From NCBI RefSeq assembly GCF_024298905.1, contig NZ_CP101154.1, positions 992,001-1,056,000 of the forward strand: a DNA stretch of 64,000 bases. Reading direction: 5' to 3'. Shown in pieces: positions 40,309-49,573 of the stretch (the stretch's first letter is position 1; every line of letters begins with the position of its first letter). The notes beneath the pieces are model-generated. The model saw nothing but the letters and a program-made list of their open reading frames with translations, was not told the DNA's origin and did not search any database. The position numbers and the translations under genes were made by a program. This DNA is from Natronomonas marina. Its GTDB lineage: Archaea > Halobacteriota > Halobacteria > Halobacteriales > Haloarculaceae.

Positions 40309-41964
40309 CTACAGCGTCTCGCTCGACGCCAGCGGCCCGTCGAGTCGCTCGGCGGCGTCGGCTTCGAGTTTGTACCGCTGGACCTTCCGGGTGCCGCTGC
40401 GGGGGAGTTCGTCGACGACGAAGACGCGCCGCGGGTGCGCGTAGGTGGGCACCCGCTCGAGGGCGAACTCCCGGAGTGCTCGCTCGGTCGGCGGCTCCTC
40501 GACGCGCGGTTCGAGAACGACGTAGGCGACCGGCGCCTCACCTTTGGTCTCGTGGTCGGCGCCGACGACCGCGGCGGCCTGGACGTCGGGATGGTCGAAC
40601 AGCGCGTCCTCGACCTCGGCGGGGTAGACGTTCTCGCCGCCGACGATGAGCATGTCGTCGGTTCGGTCGACCATCCACAGGAAGCGGTCCTCGTCGACGC
40701 GGGCGATGTCGGCGGTGTAGAACCAGCCGTCGGCGTCGAACACCTCGTCGTTCTTTTCGGGCATCCCGTGGTAGCCCTCGAAGACCTGCGGGCCGCGGAC
40801 GGCGATTTCGCCGGTCACCTGTTGCTCGTCGTCGGGGTCGATGCCGTACTCGGCGAGCGTCGTCGCGGCCGTGGGGTCAAGCGCCGCCGCGGGAACCTTC
40901 GTCTCTCGCGTCTCTGGGTCGACGAGCTTGATCTCGACGTCGGGCAGTGGCTGGCCGATACAGCCCGCGCCCTTCCGGACACCGTACGTCGAGGAGGTCG
41001 TACCCGCCGGCGACGTCTCGGTCATGCCCCACCCCTCGGTCAGCGGCGTGTCGAAGGCGTCCTCGATGCGGCGGCGCGTGTCGTCCGCCAGCGGGGCCGC
41101 CCCGCTGCCGAGCGTCTGGACGCTGGAGACGTCGTAGGCATCGGGGTTCTCCTCCAGTTCCTCCAGCATCTCGATGTAGACTGCCGGAACCGCCGCGAAC
41201 TGCGTCACCTCGAACTCGGTGATGGCCGAGAGCAACTCGGCGGGCACCGGCATCGTCCGGAGGACGATGGTCGCGCCGTTGTACAGCCCCGTCAGCATCA
41301 CGACGCTGAGTCCGTACATGTGAAACAGCGGGAGGAAACAAAGCGCCACGTCGGATTCGGGGTCGGCCCCGCCCCGCGAAGAGTACGACTGCGCCGTCGA
41401 GAGCAGGTTCCGATGGGTCGTCAGCACGCCCTTCGGGTCGCCGGTCGTCCCCGAGGTGTACGGCTGGACGGCGACGTCCTCGAAGTCGCGGTCGGGCCGG
41501 TCGAACTCGGGGTCGGCGGCGTCGACGTGTTCGTCGTAGTCCTCCAGGCCATCGGCACCGCCCGGGATGAACGCCAGTGGCACCGCCTCGGCGAGGTCGG
41601 TGCCGACGCTCGGGAAGACGGGCGACGTGACGAGGGCCTCGGCGCCCGAGTCCTCGAGGATGTAGCGCAGGCGCTCGCGGTCCATCCGGTGGTTCAGCGG
41701 GACCGCCACCGCGCCGGCCTTGACGACGCCGAAGAACGATTCGGGAAACTGAATCGAGTTCTCGAGGTACAGCGCCACCCGGTCGCCCGGTTCGATGCCC
41801 GCTTCGACGAGAGCGTTGGCGACCCGGTTCGAGCGGGCCTCCAGGTCCGCGTAACTCTGCTCGTCGCCGCGGTACTCGAAGGCGAGCGCGTCGCCGTACC
41901 GCTCGGCGCCCATTGCCGGCACGTCGCCGAGGTGTCGGAGCGGCTCCCGGTCGTGGTACTTCAT
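40309..41964 (-). CDS. AMP-dependent fatty acyl-CoA ligase
   Basis: The protein is 551 aa, an ANL-family enzyme. The P-loop motif is YTSGTTGDPKGVL near residue 170, the middle motif is TEGWGMTETSPAG, and the C-terminal ones are YTADIARVDEDRFLWMVDR and SGTRKVQRYKL with the catalytic Lys. It activates a carboxylic acid, probably a fatty acid, to acyl-AMP and then acyl-CoA. The substrate is uncertain. Divergent from cofH. Confidence 0.9.
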   Translation of the reverse strand: MKYHDREPLRHLGDVPAMGAERYGDALAFEYRGDEQSYADLEARSNRVANALVEAGIEPGDRVALYLENSIQFPESFFGVVKAGAVAVPLNHRMDRERLRYILEDSGAEALVTSPVFPSVGTDLAEAVPLAFIPGGADGLEDYDEHVDAADPEFDRPDRDFEDVAVQPYTSGTTGDPKGVLTTHRNLLSTAQSYSSRGGADPESDVALCFLPLFHMYGLSVVMLTGLYNGATIVLRTMPVPAELLSAITEFEVTQFAAVPAVYIEMLEELEENPDAYDVSSVQTLGSGAAPLADDTRRRIEDAFDTPLTEGWGMTETSPAGTTSSTYGVRKGAGCIGQPLPDVEIKLVDPETRETKVPAAALDPTAATTLAEYGIDPDDEQQVTGEIAVRGPQVFEGYHGMPEKNDEVFDADGWFYTADIARVDEDRFLWMVDRTDDMLIVGGENVYPAEVEDALFDHPDVQAAAVVGADHETKGEAPVAYVVLEPRVEEPPTERALREFALERVPTYAHPRRVFVVDELPRSGTRKVQRYKLEADAAERLDGPLASSETL

Positions 41965-42063
41965 CGCTGGCGTCGTGCTTGTTTCGTGTTATCAAAAGCC
42001 TTGGGCCAGGATGTCGGTGTCTTTTTTGACAGAAACTCGCCGGGATGGCCGGTACCCCGGGAG

Positions 42064-42071
42064 GTTTTTAC
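42064..42071 (+). promoter_or_regulatory. TATA-like box of cofH
   Basis: GTTTTTAC lies 22-29 bp before the ATG at 42093 and supports that start for cofH. Confidence 0.55.
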
Positions 42072-42092
42072 CTTCCGGCGGCAGGGTGCGGT

Positions 42093-43442
42093 ATGGACGC
42101 GTTCGAGGCGTCGGCGAACGTGCCGCGCGGCGACTTCGAGTTCGACCGTCGCCCGTCGACCGACCAGGCCTTCGAGAACGCGCTGGCGAAGGCGCGGGCC
42201 GGCCACCGCCTCGACGTCGACGACGCCGTCGAGTTGCTGACGACCGGCACCGACCGCGAGGGCATCGACCTCGACCGCAAGGAGCAGGTACTGGAGGCGG
42301 CCGACCGGCGCCGGGCCGAGGTCGTCGGCGAGGAGGTCACCTTCGTCGCCAACCTCAACAACAACGTCACGACCGCCTGCAACACCGGCTGTCTGTTCTG
42401 TAACTTCAAGGACCGCTCCGAGCAGTTCCGAACCGAGTACCAGGACGACCACGACGGCTTCACGAAGACGCCCGACGAGTCCCGCGACATCGTCCGCGAC
42501 GCCGTCGAACGCGGCATCTACGAGGTCTGTTCCGTCTCGGGACTCCACCCCGCCTTCGCGCTCGACGACGAACACCGCGAGATACTCGAAAACAGCGACC
42601 GCGGCGACCTCAACTACCGGCCGCCCGCCGAATACGACGTCGACCCCCGCACCTACACCGCACAGCTGGAGGCGATGGACGTCGGCGGCGTCCACGTCCA
42701 CTCGATGACGCCCGAGGAGGCCTACCACGCCCGTCGCGGGACCGAGTGGAGCTACGAGGAGGTCTTCCGGCGATTGCAGGCTGCCGGTCTCGACAGCGTA
42801 CCCGGCACCGCCGCCGAAATCCTCGTCGACGAGGTCCGGGAGGTCATCTGCCCCGCGAAAATCGACACCGGCGAGTGGCTCGAGGCGATGGAGGCCGCCG
42901 CTTCGGTCGGTCTCGATACGACGGCGACCATCATGTACGGCCACGTCGAGAACGAGGCCCACCGTGCGCTGCACCTCGACCGGGTACGCGAGTTGCAGGA
43001 CAGAACCGGCGCCATCACCGAGTTCGTCCCGCTGTCGTTCGTCCACCACGACACGCCGCTGGCCGAGCGCGGCATGGTCGACTCGGGCGCCAGCGTCCAC
43101 GAGGACGAACTGATGATCGCTGTCTCGCGGCTCTACCTCGACAACGTCGAGCACATCCAGTCGTCGTGGGTGAAGTACGGCGACGGCCAGGGGCTGAAGA
43201 TGCTGTCGTGCGGCGCCAACGACTTCATGGGCACCATTCTCTCCGAGGAGATTACGAAGCGGGCGGGCGGCGACTACGGCGAATTCCGCTCGTTCAGGGA
43301 GTACGTCGACATGATAACGGCGATGGGCCGGGTGCCGGTCGAGCGTTCGACGGACTACGAAACGCGGCGGCGAATCGACCCCGACGCCGACGAGGTGGGT
43401 CCGACGCTCGGGCCGAAGGCCGACGGGACGCCGCTGCTGTAG
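42093..43442 (+). CDS. cofH: FO synthase subunit CofH
   Basis: The protein is 449 aa, a radical SAM protein with the CX3CX2C cluster in CNTGCLFCNF near residue 95. With CofG it builds the 7,8-didemethyl-8-hydroxy-5-deazariboflavin ring of coenzyme F420. DVGGVHVHSMTPEEAYHARR is characteristic. The ATG at 42093 is fixed by a TATA-like box; the 16-codon extension upstream is not supported. cofG and cofC follow on the opposite strand at 43999 and 45129. Confidence 0.94.
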   Translation: MDAFEASANVPRGDFEFDRRPSTDQAFENALAKARAGHRLDVDDAVELLTTGTDREGIDLDRKEQVLEAADRRRAEVVGEEVTFVANLNNNVTTACNTGCLFCNFKDRSEQFRTEYQDDHDGFTKTPDESRDIVRDAVERGIYEVCSVSGLHPAFALDDEHREILENSDRGDLNYRPPAEYDVDPRTYTAQLEAMDVGGVHVHSMTPEEAYHARRGTEWSYEEVFRRLQAAGLDSVPGTAAEILVDEVREVICPAKIDTGEWLEAMEAAASVGLDTTATIMYGHVENEAHRALHLDRVRELQDRTGAITEFVPLSFVHHDTPLAERGMVDSGASVHEDELMIAVSRLYLDNVEHIQSSWVKYGDGQGLKMLSCGANDFMGTILSEEITKRAGGDYGEFRSFREYVDMITAMGRVPVERSTDYETRRRIDPDADEVGPTLGPKADGTPLL

Positions 43443-43577
43443 CGGTAGCGTCCCGGACGACGAAAGCTCCGTCCCGATGCGTCGCTCCGAGAGTTCGCGG
43501 GCGACCGACAGCGTCTCTCAGTGTGACGCCCACGACAGCGGGAGAAAGCTTATTATCAGACTCTCGAATCAGCAATT

Positions 43578-43982
43578 ATGCCCGAGCGGAGAGCGGTACT
43601 GGCGGGCGGATCGATGCTGCTGGCCGGCCTCGGCGGCTGTGTCGGGTTGGGTAACGGGACCGACGCCGTCCCGCTCGAAACCTACGAGTACTCACTGATC
43701 AACCACAAAAGCGAACCCAAAACGTTCCACTGGGCCTTCGAGACGGAGGAAGGGCTCGGAGAGTGGGTCAGCCAACGAGTCGGAACCAAATACGGGGAAG
43801 CGATGGACTTGGAGCAGGTCAGCGTCTCCGAGGTCATCAGGCTGCACGTCATCGTCGATGACGTGCCGGCCCGTGCCGACCTCCGGAATCCGGACGGGAC
43901 CGACAAGATATTTGTCATCCACGGGACCCCCGGACCGATTCCGGAAACCAAGATTATGGGAGAACCGGATCCCGAGAACTGA
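43578..43982 (+). CDS. Small lipoprotein of unknown function
   Basis: The protein is 134 aa. MPERRAVLAGGSMLLAGLGG followed by Cys is a lipoprotein signal with a lipobox, possibly Tat-dependent through ERR. The mature part has a beta-rich pattern with FHWAFETEEGLGEW. The composition is slightly more AT-rich than its neighbours. GCTTATTATC lies about 25-30 bp upstream of the ATG. It sits between cofH and the convergent cofG without a known link to F420. Confidence 0.65.
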   Translation: MPERRAVLAGGSMLLAGLGGCVGLGNGTDAVPLETYEYSLINHKSEPKTFHWAFETEEGLGEWVSQRVGTKYGEAMDLEQVSVSEVIRLHVIVDDVPARADLRNPDGTDKIFVIHGTPGPIPETKIMGEPDPEN

Positions 43983-43998
43983 GGGAACGCCTGGGCTC

Positions 43999-45081
43999 CT
44001 ACGCCCCGAGCACCGCCCGGTAGCGCCGGCCGGGCACGGAATCGGCCGCGAGTTCGCTCTCGATGCGCGACGAGAGCCAGCCCTCTTCGACGTATCTCTC
44101 GTGGACCGGGAGCCGCTCGACCAGGGGGACCCCGCCCGTCTCGGCGATCTCCTCCAATTCCCGCAGTTCGGGCCAGGCGTAGTCGGGGTTGATGTGGTCG
44201 TCGGTGACCGGCGAGACGCCGCCGAGGTCGTCGACGCCGCAGTCCAGCAGGTCCCGGACGGGCGCGAGGTTCGGCGGCGACTGGACGCTTATCTCGTCGG
44301 GGAGTCCCGTGCGTGCCATCGCGGTCACGCGCCGCATCGTCTCGAGGCTCGGTGACCCGTTCCGCCAGCGCTCGTTCTCGGCGACCGGCTGGACGATGAC
44401 CTCCTGGACGTGGCCGTACCGCTCGTGGAGGTCCCGGATGGCCAGGACCGACTCCGCCCGGTCGCGCCAGGTTTCGCCCACGCCGACGAGGATGCCGGTC
44501 GTGAACGGCACCCCGAGTTCGCCCGCGGTTGCGATGGTCGCAAGGCGCTGTCCCGGCTCCTTGCGTCTGGTGCCGGCGTGGGCGCGGACGTCGGCCGTCG
44601 TCTCCAGCATCACGCCCATCGAGGCGTTGACGTCGGCGACCAGTTCCATCTGCTCGCGGGTCTGGTCGCCCGGGTTCGCGTGGGGGAGCAGACCGCAGTC
44701 CAGCGCGATCTCGCAGGCCGACCGCAGGTAGGAGTGAATCGAGTCGTGACCCCACGCCTCGAGCTGGTCGTGAATCGCCTCGTAGCGGTCGTCGGGGTCG
44801 TCGCCGAACGTGAAAAGCGCCTCCGTACAGCCAGCGTCGGCGCCGCGTTCGCAGATCCGCCGGACCTCCTCGGGGGCCAGCAGTGAGGCCTCCCCGGGCG
44901 GGTCGTAGTAGGTACAGTAGGTGCAGGTGTACCGGCACGCCGTCGTCAGCGGGACGAAGACGTTCCGGGCGAAGGAGAGTTCGGGTGCAGCAGTGACGTC
45001 GTCGGGCGTCACCGAAAGCAGGCGCTCGACGTCCGACTCCTCGACCGACACCTCGACGCCGTAGGCCTCCCCTCCGAACAC
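43999..45081 (-). CDS. cofG: FO synthase subunit CofG
   Basis: The protein is 360 aa, a radical SAM protein with CX3CX2C in CRYTCTYCTYYD near residue 48. VPLTTACRYTCTYCTYY and HANPGDQTREQM, followed by IQSP-like VQSPPNLAP, are typical of CofG. It acts with CofH in F420 chromophore synthesis. The start is GTG at 45081 (FGGEAYGVEV), 24-31 bp after an AT-rich box and at the expected CofG N-terminus. The longer frame runs into cofC and is not supported. Confidence 0.93.
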   Translation of the reverse strand: MFGGEAYGVEVSVEESDVERLLSVTPDDVTAAPELSFARNVFVPLTTACRYTCTYCTYYDPPGEASLLAPEEVRRICERGADAGCTEALFTFGDDPDDRYEAIHDQLEAWGHDSIHSYLRSACEIALDCGLLPHANPGDQTREQMELVADVNASMGVMLETTADVRAHAGTRRKEPGQRLATIATAGELGVPFTTGILVGVGETWRDRAESVLAIRDLHERYGHVQEVIVQPVAENERWRNGSPSLETMRRVTAMARTGLPDEISVQSPPNLAPVRDLLDCGVDDLGGVSPVTDDHINPDYAWPELRELEEIAETGGVPLVERLPVHERYVEEGWLSSRIESELAADSVPGRRYRAVLGA

Positions 45082-45104
45082 AGCGAAACGGTGTGTCCCG
45101 GGGG

Positions 45105-45112
45105 AATTAAAT
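45105..45112 (-). promoter_or_regulatory. TATA-like box of cofG
   Basis: On the minus strand ATTTAATT lies 24-31 bp before the GTG at 45081. It sits in the gap between cofC and cofG, so cofG has its own promoter. Confidence 0.6.
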
Positions 45113-45128
45113 CGCTCGACAGTGGCGG

Positions 45129-45737
45129 TTACGGCCCCGTTCGCCGCGCGGTGACCCGGCCGTCGGTGGTCTCGACCTCGAAGCCGGCCTCTGTTAGCCA
45201 CGCCCGGGACCGGCCCCCGCCGTGCAACAGCAGTTCGACGAGGTCCCGCGTCTCGTCGACGTCGACGGCGAGTCGGAACGAGTCGACGGTCGCGAGGTCG
45301 GCGCCGGCATCGCGGGCCCGCCGCCGGTGGTCCCGAATCGAGACGCCGTGGTAGTCGAAGGCGAAGCCGTCGTGACGGACGACGGCCGCGTTGGTACCGC
45401 CGCCCAGGCCGGGCGCGACGACGACGTCGCCGTCGGTCTCGAAGAGCCGCGTCAGTGCGGCCGGCGTGGCGAGCGCCAGGTCCGCCATCACGACCGCCGT
45501 CGGCGGATCGAGGTGGGCGTTGACCGCGTCGGTGAGCGGCCGGTCGTCGACGACGGTCGGCCAGGACGTCTCGACGGGTGCCGTCGAGAGCACCGTCGGC
45601 TCACCGTCGGCCTCGGCGACTGCCTCACAGACGTCGAGAAGCATCGCGCGGGCGAAGGCCGCACGCTCGTCCGGTTCGAGGGCGTCGCCGAGTCGCGTCT
45701 TCGGTTCGTCGGCCGCGAACGGGACGAGAACCTCCAT
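45129..45737 (-). CDS. cofC: 2-phospho-L-lactate guanylyltransferase CofC
   Basis: The protein is 202 aa. MEVLVPFAADEPKTRLGDAL is the nucleotide-binding start of CofC, followed by VVMADLALA and PGLGGGTNAAVV. It activates phospholactate (or a related acid) with GTP for F420 side-chain assembly. Its ATG directly abuts the stop of the membrane-protein gene at 45738, so it is cotranscribed with cetZ and that gene. The stop lies 47 bp before the cofG start. Confidence 0.9.
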   Translation of the reverse strand: MEVLVPFAADEPKTRLGDALEPDERAAFARAMLLDVCEAVAEADGEPTVLSTAPVETSWPTVVDDRPLTDAVNAHLDPPTAVVMADLALATPAALTRLFETDGDVVVAPGLGGGTNAAVVRHDGFAFDYHGVSIRDHRRRARDAGADLATVDSFRLAVDVDETRDLVELLLHGGGRSRAWLTEAGFEVETTDGRVTARRTGP

Positions 45738-46496
45738 CTACCGCAGTCGGCTGGGACCCTGCTTGCGGGACTGGTAGACGTAGAAGCCAACACCGATGAG
45801 AAGGCCCACGACGACGGCCGCGCCGCCGTACAGCAGGAGCGTTCTGTTGCGCTGGCTCTGCTGGGCCTCGTTTTCGGCCTCCTCGGCGAGCTGGTTGGCG
45901 TTGTCGTAGTTGCCCGCGTTGTAGGCGGAGATGGCCCGCTGGAGCGTCTCCTGGCTCCCGTCGTTACTGGACTGTCCGACGACCTCGCTCGCCTCGTCGA
46001 TGTCCTGACGGGCCGAGCGGCTCTCCTGAGTGAAGTGGTGGGTCTCGTAGCTGGCGATGTCCTGCTGGGTGCCGCCCTGTCTGTTCAGCGTGAACGAGGC
46101 GGCGGAGAACCGCTGTGGCGGGTCGTAGTTCGGCGTCTCGAAGGCGGGCGTGGTGCCGGTGATCCGCACCTCGACGCGGCTCACGCCGCTCTCGATGTCG
46201 ATTTCCTGGGAGAACTCCTGGCCGTCGTAGGACTCCTGGGCGACCTGATTGCCCGCCTGGTCGTACTGCGTGACGGTCCAGGTGACGCTTTCTATCTCGG
46301 TCTCGCCGACCAGCGTCCACCGCTCGAAGTCGGTGAAGAGGTCGGTCAGCTCGTAGGTCGCGTCGAACTCCGAGCCGACTTCGGACTCCTCGGGGGCATC
46401 CATCGGCCCGCTGTCGACGGCCGCGACGGGGCCGGCGAGTACCGACGCCGCGAGGAGGGCGGCGAGGAGGACCGAGAGGGGAACCTTACTCCTCAT
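45738..46496 (-). CDS. Secreted, C-terminally anchored protein between cetZ and cofC
   Basis: The protein is 252 aa. A Sec signal (VPLSVLLAALLAASVLAGPV) is followed by an acidic beta-rich ectodomain, a helical Gln/Asn/Glu-rich stalk (about residues 160-220) and a C-terminal helix YGGAAVVVGLLIGVGFYVYQ with a short basic tail. The ATG at 46496 lies 11 bp inside the cetZ end, so it is translated with cetZ; a GTG two codons earlier is possible. It abuts cofC on the other side. No family recognised; a link to CetZ is inference. Confidence 0.75.
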   Translation of the reverse strand: MRSKVPLSVLLAALLAASVLAGPVAAVDSGPMDAPEESEVGSEFDATYELTDLFTDFERWTLVGETEIESVTWTVTQYDQAGNQVAQESYDGQEFSQEIDIESGVSRVEVRITGTTPAFETPNYDPPQRFSAASFTLNRQGGTQQDIASYETHHFTQESRSARQDIDEASEVVGQSSNDGSQETLQRAISAYNAGNYDNANQLAEEAENEAQQSQRNRTLLLYGGAAVVVGLLIGVGFYVYQSRKQGPSRLR

Positions 46497-47655
46497 CGTC
46501 ACCGTATTCGATGAGACTGTCGAGGTCGTCCTTGCTCGAGGCGCGGAGTTTCTCGACGTTCTCCTCGGCCTCGATGGCCAGCCGCTGCATCTCCCGGACC
46601 CGCGGCACGTCCGTCACGCCGGAGAGGACGACGATGGCCGCGACGCGGTCCTCGTTGGGGAGCGGGTAGTCGCCCGCCCGGACCTCCATGCAGTCGGTGG
46701 ACTCCTCGAGCCACTTGCGCGCCTTGTCGATCCCCTTCCGGTTGAGCGCCTCCGGCGGTCCGGACACCAGGAGCAGCGCCCGTTCGGTGGAGTCGACCTC
46801 ACACTGGAGGGTCAGTTTGCCGAGCGTCGCCTTCCGGACCAGCGATGTGATGCGGTTGGTGTCGTCGCCGGCACTCGAGATGCCGTCGTCCCGATTGCCG
46901 CCGCGGAGCCGGTCGAGGAGGCCGCTGTCGCGGGTCTCGACCTCCTCGCTGGCGTAGCCGATGGAGGTGATCCCGTGGTCGCCGAGGGTGTTGATTATCT
47001 CTGAGGCGTCGACGACGCTTTCGGCGACCTCGTCGCCCAGCGCCTCGACCTCGCCGGCCGAAAAGAGAGCGCCGAACCGGGAGACTATCTCGGCGTTGAT
47101 CTCGGTGTAGCCCTCCTGGAGGCTCTCGCCGCCGGTCTTGAAGGCGTCGTTGTCGAACGCCAGCATGTTGTCGACCTCCTCGACGAAGTTCTGGAAGGAC
47201 TTGGCGGCGTTGCGGTTGTAGATGCCGCCCTCGTCTTTGGCGGGGAGGATGCCGAGCCCGTAGACGGGTTCGACGTAGAGCCGCTGGAGGTGCTGGGCGA
47301 GCAGCGGTGCGCCGCCGCTGCCGGTGCCGCCGCCCAGTCCGGCCATGATGAGGAAGGCGTCGATCTCGCTCGTGGTCATCCGGTCGATGGCGGACTGGAT
47401 CTCCTCCATGTCCTCGCGGGTACACCGCTCGCCGAGTTCGGGTTCGGTGCCGGCGCCGTGGCCCTTCACCACCGACTGCCCGATGAGTACGCGGTTCTCC
47501 TCGGGGACGTAATCGAGGCCCATCAGGTCCGCCTTCGCCGTGTTCACGGCGACGGCGTGGCCGACGATACCCGTCCCACGGGTGGTGTCGTACTCGAGGA
47601 ACCGGTCGAGAATCTTCCCGCCGGCCTGCCCGAAGCCTATCATTGCTAGTTTCAT
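46486..47655 (-). CDS. cetZ: Tubulin-like CetZ GTPase
   Basis: The protein is 389 aa. It starts MKLAMIGFGQAGGKILDRFL and carries NTAKADLMGLDYVPEENRVL and the GTP-binding tubulin signature GLGGGTGSGGAP. CetZ proteins are archaeal tubulin/FtsZ relatives that affect cell shape and motility. The C-terminus is acidic (DDLDSLIEYGDDEE). It is the first gene of a coupled set: the following membrane-protein gene overlaps it by 11 bp. Which CetZ paralogue it is cannot be told. Confidence 0.92.
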   Translation of the reverse strand: MKLAMIGFGQAGGKILDRFLEYDTTRGTGIVGHAVAVNTAKADLMGLDYVPEENRVLIGQSVVKGHGAGTEPELGERCTREDMEEIQSAIDRMTTSEIDAFLIMAGLGGGTGSGGAPLLAQHLQRLYVEPVYGLGILPAKDEGGIYNRNAAKSFQNFVEEVDNMLAFDNDAFKTGGESLQEGYTEINAEIVSRFGALFSAGEVEALGDEVAESVVDASEIINTLGDHGITSIGYASEEVETRDSGLLDRLRGGNRDDGISSAGDDTNRITSLVRKATLGKLTLQCEVDSTERALLLVSGPPEALNRKGIDKARKWLEESTDCMEVRAGDYPLPNEDRVAAIVVLSGVTDVPRVREMQRLAIEAEENVEKLRASSKDDLDSLIEYGDDEE

Positions 47656-47810
47656 GGGCTTGCTTACGCAGGGTAGCCGTCCACTGGAAGGATAAGCTTT
47701 CGGCCGGCGTCCGACGCCCGAACGACGCCCGGCGGCGGCGGGACGACGGGGACCTGCAGGCGGAACGGAACAACGAGCACGACGGCGGCGACAGCCGGGC
47801 GGCCCGCTCG

Positions 47811-48830
47811 TCAGTCCTCGAGTTCGTCGGGGTCGACGCCGAGGTACTCGGCGACGGTCCGCAACGCGGAGACCTCGACGCCGAATGCGGCCACGTCGTT
47901 GTCGTCGGTGGTGTTGTCGAACTGCAACGAGCGGTACTGGTCCGAGCCCATCCGCGGAACGCCGGGCAGCGCATCGAGGACACCCCCGGGAACGTGGTCC
48001 AGGGTGGAGAGACCGATTTTTGCCAGCGGCATCGGGATCGACACCACGTCCACGGGCTTGCCGTCGGCGCCGTGAGCCAGGCGGGCCACCTCCGCGAGCG
48101 TCAGCACCTCCGGGCCGCCGATCTCGTAGATTCGGCCGGCGTGCGGGTTCTCGTCGCCGTCGCCGATCCGTCGGATCGCTGGCGTCAATTCCTCGTCGAG
48201 TTCGGCGTCGTCCGCCGGTTCGTCGTCGGGAGCGGCCCCCTCGACGGCGTCGGCGAGCATCGGCACGAGGTCGCCGACCCATATCGGCTGGAACCGCGTC
48301 TTGCCGCCGCCCGGCAGCGGCGTGAGATAGGGCGTCGCCAGCTGTTTCGTGTACGGGATGAACTCGCCGCCGTCCCCGAAGACGACCGAGGGCCGGAACA
48401 TCGTCCACTCGAGGTCGGACTCCCGGACGATGGCCTCCGCGAGTCCCTTCGAACGGATGTAGGCGGTGTCGCCGTCGGGATCGGCGCCCAGCGCGCTCAT
48501 CTGGACGAGTCGGCCGACGCCGTGGGCCTCGGCGGCCCGGACGACGTTCTCGGTGCCGTCGCGGTGGACGGCGAAGTGGGCCTCGTTACCGCCCGCGGGC
48601 CGGAACAGCGGCGACAGCGCCACCAGGTTGACCACGGCGTCCTGCCCCTCGAAGTGGGCCTCGATGGAGTCGTAGGCAGTCACGTCGCCCATGACCCGCT
48701 CGACGCCGGACGGCAGATCGGCCTCCTCGGGGTGCCGTGCGAGCGCGGTCACCTCGTGACCCCGCCCGTGGAGTTCCTCACACAGCGCCGTACCGATGAA
48801 GCCGGACCCGCCGACGACCAGGATTCGCAT
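47811..48830 (-). CDS. SDR-family NAD(P)-binding protein (NDUFA9-like)
   Basis: The protein is 339 aa. The Rossmann motif is ILVVGGSGFIGTALCEELHG. ALGADPDGDTAYIRSKGLAE holds the atypical SDR Tyr/Lys region, and FRPSVVFGDGGEFIP is like complex I NDUFA9-family proteins. The substrate or partner is unknown. It is on the same strand as cetZ but separated from it by about 155 bp. Confidence 0.85.
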   Translation of the reverse strand: MRILVVGGSGFIGTALCEELHGRGHEVTALARHPEEADLPSGVERVMGDVTAYDSIEAHFEGQDAVVNLVALSPLFRPAGGNEAHFAVHRDGTENVVRAAEAHGVGRLVQMSALGADPDGDTAYIRSKGLAEAIVRESDLEWTMFRPSVVFGDGGEFIPYTKQLATPYLTPLPGGGKTRFQPIWVGDLVPMLADAVEGAAPDDEPADDAELDEELTPAIRRIGDGDENPHAGRIYEIGGPEVLTLAEVARLAHGADGKPVDVVSIPMPLAKIGLSTLDHVPGGVLDALPGVPRMGSDQYRSLQFDNTTDDNDVAAFGVEVSALRTVAEYLGVDPDELED

Positions 48831-48895
48831 ATAAAAACGCTACTCGCGGCGCCGACTTAAAACGTCGTGGCGAGGCAACGGCCGCCGGCTACCCG

Positions 48896-49528
48896 TCAGA
48901 ACTCCTCGAGGGCGGACTGCTCTGCGGCCGCACGGAGGTCCTCGCAGGTCGACCACGACCGCCGCGCACACGCCGGGAGGTCGCCGGTTTCGGCGAGGTG
49001 CTCGCGGAGGAACGCCCGGGTCGTCGGATCGCTCGGGTAGCCGCTGCCGACCGCCCCGTACTCCGCTTCGAGTGCGGCGACGTGAGCCTCGCGGGCGCTC
49101 TTTGCCACGACGCTCGCGGCCGCGACCAGGTCGTCGTCGCCGTCGGCGCCGTGCCGTGCGTCGACCGCGACGTCGGTCCCGGTCCGTGCTTCGACGCGGG
49201 CGGCGAAGCGGTCGGCGTCGACGTCGCCCGCGTCACAGAGACCGGCGTCGCCCGACTCGGCGACCGCCGCCAGCGCCTCGGCGTGAGCCGCGACCGTGAG
49301 GTCGTTCATGTTGCCGGCGTCGATGCGTTCCGGCGGTATCTCGGCGAGGCCGACGGCCACCCGGTCGTCGTCGTGGAGACGGTCGGCCAGCCGTTCGCGG
49401 CGGTCGTCGGACAGTCGCTTGGAGTCGTCGAGGCCCGCCGGCAGCGCCGCCCGGGGCGCCCGCACCGCCGCGGCGAACATCGACCCGAGCACCGGTCCCT
49501 TCCCCGCCTCGTCGACGCCGAACTCCAT
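48896..49528 (-). CDS. rnhB: Ribonuclease HII
   Basis: The protein is 210 aa. FGVDEAGKGPVLGSMFAAAV holds the first catalytic Asp/Glu, LDDSKRLSD the usual second block, VDARHGADGDDDLVAAASVV the next Asp, and SGYPSDPTTRAFLREH the C-terminal block. It removes RNA from RNA-DNA hybrids and incorporated ribonucleotides. Length is normal. The following gene on this strand is the NDUFA9-like protein, about 65 bp away. Confidence 0.94.
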   Translation of the reverse strand: MEFGVDEAGKGPVLGSMFAAAVRAPRAALPAGLDDSKRLSDDRRERLADRLHDDDRVAVGLAEIPPERIDAGNMNDLTVAAHAEALAAVAESGDAGLCDAGDVDADRFAARVEARTGTDVAVDARHGADGDDDLVAAASVVAKSAREAHVAALEAEYGAVGSGYPSDPTTRAFLREHLAETGDLPACARRSWSTCEDLRAAAEQSALEEF

Positions 49529-49573
49529 GCTCCGTGGTGTCGCGTGCGGCTCGAAAAGGTTGCGCTCGCGCCG

